From an uncultured Bacilli bacterium (GTDB lineage: Bacteria > Bacillota_I > Bacilli_A > RF39 > UBA660), in the NCBI GenBank assembly GCA_934130005.1, contig CAKOXD010000007.1:1-64000 (forward strand): a stretch of 64,000 nt of DNA, given 5' to 3'. Position 1 is the first letter of the stretch, and every line of letters starts with the position of its first letter. The position numbers and the translations under genes were made by a program. This document shows positions 59,905 through 64,000 of the stretch, piece by piece. The notes under the pieces are model-generated. The model ran no database searches. It was not told the origin of the DNA and saw nothing but the letters and a program-made list of their open reading frames with translations.

Positions 59905-61933
59905 TTATTATAAAAAATATAAAGATATAAAAGAAGTAATAGAAAAAAGATACAATATATTAATAGTTATAATAATGATAATAATAGTAATAATGTTTGT
60001 AAAATTATTTCAAGTTCAAATAATAAAAAGAGATTATTATGTACAAAAACTAAAAGAAATAACAGATAATAAAATAGAAGGAACAACTGCACCTAGAGGA
60101 AGAATATATGATAGAAATCATAAATTAATAGTAGATAATAAACCAAAAAAAATAATATATTATGAAAAAAAAGGACTATCTGTAAAAGAAGAGATAGAAC
60201 TTTCATATAAATTAGCAAATTATTTAGAAATTAAAGTTTCGTCAAATGATAATATTTATAAAACATTTTGGTTAAAAAAATATCCTAATAAAGCAAATAG
60301 TCTTATAACAAAAAAAGAATATGAATTACTAGAAATGAGAAAAATAACAAGTGATGATATTTTAAAATATAAAATGGATAGAATAACAGAAGAAGAATTA
60401 AATAAATTTAGTGATATAGATAAAGAAGCTGCATATATATATTATTTAATGAATAAAGGATATAAAAAAGATGAAAAAATAATAAAAGATGAAGAGGTAA
60501 CAGATTCAGAATATGCTAGTATAGCTGCAAATTTAAATAAATTAAAAGGAGTTAATATAAGATTAGATTGGGATAGAACATATCCATATCAAGATACATT
60601 TAAATCAATAATTGGAAAAGTTGGGGATAATATTCCAAAAGATTTAGAAAAGTATTATTTAAAAAAAGGATATAATTTAAGTGATAGAGTTGGAGTAAGT
60701 TATTTAGAATATCAATATGATGATTATTTAAAGGGAGAAAAAAACATCTATGAAATAAATGAAAATAATGAAAAAGTATTAACAAAAGAAGGAGTAAGAG
60801 GAAATGATATAGTTTTAACAATTGATATTGAACTTCAAAAAGATATAGAACAAATATTAGAAGAAGAATTAATAAAAACGAAAAAAGAAAGAAATACAGA
60901 ATATTATAATAGATCATTTGTAATCATCACAAACCCAAAAACTGGTGAAATTCTTGCAATGGCAGGAAAACAAATAATAGAAAATAAAAACAATTATAAA
61001 ATATATGATTATACACCAGGTGTTATGACATCACCCTTAACAGTTGGATCAGTTGTTAAGGGAGCCTCTCATATAGTAGGATATAATAATAAAGCACTAA
61101 AAATAGGTGAGATAAGAAGTGATAATTGTGTTAAATTAGCAGGTACACCAATTAAATGTTCTTGGAGACCATTAGGTGTTTTAAATGATATTACTGCACT
61201 AAAAAAATCTTCAAATACATATCAATATTATACAGCTATGAAGGTTGCTAATACAAAATATGTTTATAATGGAAGTATGAGCCCTAATAAAGAGGCATTT
61301 GATAAATATAGAAAAACATTTAATGAATTTGGACTAGGTGTAAAGACAGGAATTGATTTACCAGTAGAAAGTACAGGTAATATAGGAAAAAGTTATGTAG
61401 GAGGATTACTTCTTGACTTTTCTATTGGACAATATGATACATATACACCAATTCAACTTGCTCAATATATAGGAACAATAGCTAATAATGGTAGTAGAAT
61501 GCAACTTCACTTATTAGATAGTGTATATTCATCAATAAATAACGAAAAAATATATAGTTATAAGTTAAAAGAATTGAATAAAGTAACAACTGAAGAAAAA
61601 TATATAAATAGAGTAAAAGAAGGGTTTAAAGAAGTCATGAAATTTGGTGGAACAGGATCTGGATATATTGATTTAAAATATAAACCAGCAGGTAAAACTG
61701 GAACTAGTCAAAGTTTTGTTGATACTAATGGCGACTTGAAAATAGATAAGGAAACAGTAAGTGCTACATTTGTAGGTTATGCACCATATGATGATCCTAA
61801 AGTAACATTTACAGTCGCATCACCAGATATATATAATTATGATAATAATAGTAATTATCAAACAAATGTTAATAGGAGAATTGTAAAAAGAATAAGCGAC
61901 CTTTATTTTGAAAAATATTATAAAACTGACTAA
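59885..61933 (+). CDS. mrdA: Penicillin-binding protein 2 (class B transpeptidase)
   Basis: A 682-residue class B penicillin-binding protein with an N-terminal anchor helix (24-42), the PBP dimerisation domain (about 60-330: TAPRGRIYDRNHKLIVDN) and a transpeptidase domain. The active-site motifs are SVVK (in LTVGSVVKGAS), SSN (KKSSNTYQYY) and KTGTS. It cross-links peptidoglycan, probably with RodA in cell elongation; the presence of the enzyme shows this organism makes a cell wall. No RodA gene is nearby. Confidence 0.92.
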   Translation: MKRIKYNYYKKYKDIKEVIEKRYNILIVIIMIIIVIMFVKLFQVQIIKRDYYVQKLKEITDNKIEGTTAPRGRIYDRNHKLIVDNKPKKIIYYEKKGLSVKEEIELSYKLANYLEIKVSSNDNIYKTFWLKKYPNKANSLITKKEYELLEMRKITSDDILKYKMDRITEEELNKFSDIDKEAAYIYYLMNKGYKKDEKIIKDEEVTDSEYASIAANLNKLKGVNIRLDWDRTYPYQDTFKSIIGKVGDNIPKDLEKYYLKKGYNLSDRVGVSYLEYQYDDYLKGEKNIYEINENNEKVLTKEGVRGNDIVLTIDIELQKDIEQILEEELIKTKKERNTEYYNRSFVIITNPKTGEILAMAGKQIIENKNNYKIYDYTPGVMTSPLTVGSVVKGASHIVGYNNKALKIGEIRSDNCVKLAGTPIKCSWRPLGVLNDITALKKSSNTYQYYTAMKVANTKYVYNGSMSPNKEAFDKYRKTFNEFGLGVKTGIDLPVESTGNIGKSYVGGLLLDFSIGQYDTYTPIQLAQYIGTIANNGSRMQLHLLDSVYSSINNEKIYSYKLKELNKVTTEEKYINRVKEGFKEVMKFGGTGSGYIDLKYKPAGKTGTSQSFVDTNGDLKIDKETVSATFVGYAPYDDPKVTFTVASPDIYNYDNNSNYQTNVNRRIVKRISDLYFEKYYKTD

Positions 61934-61959
61934 AAAGTGTTTTATTTTAAAGAAAAACA

Positions 61960-61968
61960 TGTTATAAT
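61960..61968 (+). promoter_or_regulatory. Extended -10 promoter of rpmG
   Basis: TGTTATAAT, 32 bases before the rpmG ATG; the -35 region is only T-rich. Confidence 0.5.
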
Positions 61969-62000
61969 GATGATAACGTGCTCAAAAAGGAGGAAGATTT

Positions 62001-62168
62001 ATGGCTAAAAAAGGTGAAAACAGAGAACTTGTAACATTAAAATGTACTGTTTGTAATGAAAAAAATTATCGTACACCAAAAAATAAAAAAAATACAACAG
62101 AACGTTTAGAATTAAATAAATATTGTCCAAGATGTAAAAAACATACTGCACATAAGGAAGAAAAATAA
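62001..62168 (+). CDS. rpmG: 50S ribosomal protein L33, zinc-binding (C+) form
   Basis: A 55-residue ribosomal protein with four zinc-ligand cysteines (Cys15, Cys18, Cys42, Cys45 in CTVC and CPRC) and the L33 features [19 protein letters not shown] and [22 protein letters not shown] precedes the ATG. Bacillota often carry a second, zinc-free L33 elsewhere, which is repressed when zinc is plentiful. Confidence 0.95.
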   Translation: MAKKGENRELVTLKCTVCNEKNYRTPKNKKNTTERLELNKYCPRCKKHTAHKEEK

Positions 62169-62172
62169 AACT

Positions 62173-62197
62173 AAATAAGGTTAAACCTTATTTTTTG
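62173..62197 (+). terminator. Terminator after rpmG
   Basis: Stem AAATAAGG (62173-62180) with CCTTATTT (62186-62193), then T run. Confidence 0.8.
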
Positions 62198-62213
62198 ATA
62201 AAAGGAGAGTATT

Positions 62214-62771
62214 ATGATAAATGTAAATGATATAAAAAATGGAATGACACTTATGATAGATGGTAATATTTATCAAGTTGTTGAATTCTTACATGTAAAA
62301 CCTGGTAAAGGTTCAGCTTTCATGAAAACTAAATTAAAAAACATGAGAACTGGTGGAATTGTTGAAAGAACATTTAATACAAATGTTAAATTTGAAAAAG
62401 CTAATATTACAAGATCTAATGTGCAATATTTATATAACACAGGAGATACTTATTATTTCATGAATATGGTAACATATGAACAACTAGAATTATCAGCAAG
62501 TCAAATAGGTGATGATAAATATTATTTAATTGAAAATGGAACAGTAGATTTAGTTCAATATGAAGGAGAATTACTAGGATTAGTACTTCCAGATAAAATT
62601 GAATTCACTGTAACTGAAACAGAACCAGCTGTAAAAGGAAATACTACAAATAATGCACTTAAAGATGCTTATGTAGAAACTGGTTTACTTGTTAAAGTAC
62701 CTTTATTTATAGAACAAGGTGAAAAAATATTAGTAACAACAGCTGATGGGAAATATTCATCACGTGCATAA
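62214..62771 (+). CDS. efp: Elongation factor P
   Basis: A 185-residue translation factor that helps ribosomes past polyproline stretches. Domain 1 begins INVNDIKNGMTLMIDGNIYQ and carries the modifiable loop KPGKGSAF with Lys at its tip; domains II and III follow (FNTNVKFEKA; EFTVTETEPAVKGNT). Full length. AAAGGAG precedes its ATG. It has its own terminator and follows the rpmG terminator. Confidence 0.96.
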   Translation: MINVNDIKNGMTLMIDGNIYQVVEFLHVKPGKGSAFMKTKLKNMRTGGIVERTFNTNVKFEKANITRSNVQYLYNTGDTYYFMNMVTYEQLELSASQIGDDKYYLIENGTVDLVQYEGELLGLVLPDKIEFTVTETEPAVKGNTTNNALKDAYVETGLLVKVPLFIEQGEKILVTTADGKYSSRA

Positions 62772-62775
62772 AAAT

Positions 62776-62798
62776 GACTTGATATAAGTCTTTTTTTG
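62776..62798 (+). terminator. Terminator of efp
   Basis: Stem GACTT (62776-62780) with AAGTC (62786-62790), then T7. Confidence 0.7.
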
Positions 62799-62807
62799 TG
62801 TTAATAT

Positions 62808-62907
62808 GTATGTGATGAAGAGAAATACTTGACTTTGCTAAGTTGAGTGCTTATCAAAAAAATAAGCTAAGTACTTAATCTATTGCAGATTGAGTACTAT
62901 TTTTTTG
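62808..62907 (+). promoter_or_regulatory. Hairpin-rich leader before the SDR gene
   Basis: The end of this stretch is a strong terminator-like hairpin (62870-62881 with 62887-62898, one wobble, then T8). Upstream, GCTTAT-N7-ATAAGC forms another hairpin at about 62849-62867, and GCTAAGTTGAGTGC (62837-62850) resembles the later GCTAAGTACTTAATC, so the two could compete. This is the design of a transcription-attenuation leader for the SDR-lyase operon. No known riboswitch class is recognised. Confidence 0.4.
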
Positions 62908-62945
62908 TAAATAGAATTTTTTTATATAATAAAAAGGAGTAGAAT

Positions 62946-63683
62946 ATGAAAAAAACAGCATTAATAACAGGCGCAAGTAGTGAAGTTGGAATGGCTATTT
63001 CAAATATACTAGCACGCAATAATATAAATATAATAATACATTATAATAGTAATTATAATAGTGCATTAGAATTAGAAAAAAATATAAAAGAAAAATATGA
63101 TGTAGAAACCTTAATAATAAAAGCAGATTTAACAAAAGAAGAAGATATAAATAAATTAATAGAAAAATCATTAAATAAATTTAAAAAAATAGATATTTTA
63201 ATAAATAATGCTGCTTTAGATAAACCAAATTTATTTGAAGAAAAAAATAGTACTGATTTTAAAGAAATATTAAATGTGAATTTAATCGCACCTTTTTTAT
63301 TAAGTCAAAAAATAGGACAAATAATGACTCAAAATAAATATGGAAAAATTATAAATATTACATCTACTAATGGTATAGATACATATTATCCTATGTGTTT
63401 AGATTATGATGCATCAAAAGCAGGACTTATATCACTTACACATAATTTAGCTTTAGAATTTAAGCCCTATGTAAATGTTAATGCAATCGCACCAGGATGG
63501 ATTAAAACAAAAAAAGATACAGAAAATCTAGATAAAGATTATATAAAAAGTGAAGAAGAAAAAATTTTCAAAGAACGATTTGGAAATGTAGATGAAATAG
63601 CTTATCTTGTTGAATTTTTAATAAGTGAAAAAGCAGAATTTATAAATAATCAAGTAATAAGAATAGATGGAGGTATGTATTAA
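62946..63683 (+). CDS. Short-chain dehydrogenase/reductase
   Basis: A 245-residue NAD(P)-dependent oxidoreductase of the classical FabG-like SDR type. The nucleotide-binding motif TGASSEVG opens the protein, NNAA follows, the catalytic triad is Ser in ITSTNG region, Tyr in LDYDASKAG and Lys in the same motif (YxxxK), and the end is INNQVIRIDGG. The substrate is not evident. AAAGGAG precedes its ATG. Its stop shares a base with the next gene (TAATG), so it is coupled to the gamma-lyase-like gene. Confidence 0.88.
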   Translation: MKKTALITGASSEVGMAISNILARNNINIIIHYNSNYNSALELEKNIKEKYDVETLIIKADLTKEEDINKLIEKSLNKFKKIDILINNAALDKPNLFEEKNSTDFKEILNVNLIAPFLLSQKIGQIMTQNKYGKIINITSTNGIDTYYPMCLDYDASKAGLISLTHNLALEFKPYVNVNAIAPGWIKTKKDTENLDKDYIKSEEEKIFKERFGNVDEIAYLVEFLISEKAEFINNQVIRIDGGMY

Positions 63684-64000
63684 TGATAGAAAATGCAGAA
63701 GAAAAATTAAGAGAACAATTTAAAAAAATAGATAAAATATGTGAAATAAATAGTTTAAAAGTATTAAATGCATTTCAAAAAAATGAAATATCAGAAATAC
63801 ATTTTAATGAAACAACAGGATATGGATATAATGATATAGGAAGAGAAGCAATTGAAAATGTATTTAAAGATATATTTAAAGCAGAAAAAGCACTAGTTAG
63901 AAATCAATTAGTATCAGGGTCTCATGCTTTATGTGTAACATTATTTGCCCTATTAAGACCAGGTGATTTACTTCTTAGTATAACAGGTAAACCATATGAT
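63683..64000 (+). CDS. Methionine gamma-lyase/aluminium-resistance family protein (N-terminal part)
   Basis: The first 106 residues of a PLP-dependent enzyme, cut by the right edge. The opening matches the YnbB/aluminium-resistance family (Met_gamma_lyase-type): HFNETTGYGYNDIGREAIEN, then VRNQLVSGSHALCVTLFALL, then PGDLLLSITGKPYD. The family cleaves sulfur amino acids in some members. Coupled to the SDR gene upstream. Confidence 0.8.
   Translation, partial: MIENAEEKLREQFKKIDKICEINSLKVLNAFQKNEISEIHFNETTGYGYNDIGREAIENVFKDIFKAEKALVRNQLVSGSHALCVTLFALLRPGDLLLSITGKPYD

Noticed and set aside
62808..62907. SAM (S-box) riboswitch before the methionine-lyase-type gene, from the CTTATCAA string
   Set aside because: The rest of the S-box consensus (AGAGxGGxGGAGGGA and following stems) is absent.
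1..64000. Use of the Mycoplasma genetic code (TGA as Trp), suggested by AT-richness
   Set aside because: TGA terminates several genes in ATGA overlaps, TGG is used for Trp, and the only tRNA-Trp seen has anticodon CCA.

Overview
The window is a very AT-rich bacterial chromosome segment from a low-GC Gram-positive. It is most like the gut-associated, partly genome-reduced Bacilli/Erysipelotrichia/RF39-type lineages; that placement is inference from gene content and base composition. TGA is used as a normal stop (for example in the ATGA start/stop overlaps at 3823, 5280, 31551 and 32054), so the code is 11, not the Mycoplasma code 4. A GerA-type germination receptor operon and a SleB-like cell-wall hydrolase point to a spore-forming ancestry. 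There is no outer-membrane machinery, and ribosome-binding sites are strong AGGAGG/AGGTG types.

Layout. 0-2.3 kb: a cut-off gene, a small unknown gene, a 5'-truncated amidase with five LysM repeats, a SleB-like hydrolase and tRNA-Trp. 2.4-14.4 kb: DUF4173/XRE/DUF2975 membrane-regulator cluster, a metal exporter with its Fur-type regulator behind a palindromic operator, CBS-type pyrophosphatase, polysaccharide deacetylase, asnB, a zinc-ribbon protein, a Ca-type P-ATPase and a lone AbiEi-like protein. 14.5-17.4 kb: an agr quorum-sensing locus in convergent order (agrA-agrC facing agrB-agrD), including an agrD peptide gene of 40 codons. 17.6-26.2 kb: cold-shock protein, hibernation factor, tRNA-Arg and tRNA-Pro, lipoprotein, rluB, ferredoxin, gerK operon, rlmD. 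26.3-29.2 kb: GNAT remnant, a CsoR plus 21-cysteine metallothionein-like operon, and an IS1182-family element inserted beside that operon's terminator. 29.3-35.7 kb: ogt, PAP2 phosphatase, a CmpB-type membrane protein, a MerR-controlled operon (two flavodoxins, carboxymuconolactone decarboxylase, cupin, DXS-like enzyme), and a lipoprotein.

35.8-58.9 kb is the standout: about 23 kb, almost all on one strand, that puts a Tad/Flp pilus assembly set (CpaB-, CpaF/TadA-, TadB-, TadC-, TadZ-like, two tiny prepilins, three TadE/TadF-like pseudopilins) directly next to a minimal Gram-positive type IV secretion set (two VirB2-like pilins, VirB6, PrgI/VirB3, VirB4 in two genes, a glucosaminidase-CHAP hydrolase, a lipoprotein and a VirD4 coupling ATPase). 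A 917-residue cysteine-rich exported protein and other unknown exported proteins sit at its head. No relaxase, integrase, att site or replication gene is seen, and both sides are ordinary chromosomal genes. It therefore looks like a resident surface or secretion machine rather than a conjugative element. I could not see a prepilin peptidase in the window.

58.9-64 kb: sodA, penicillin-binding protein 2, rpmG, efp, a hairpin-rich leader, an SDR oxidoreductase and the start of a methionine gamma-lyase/aluminium-resistance family gene.
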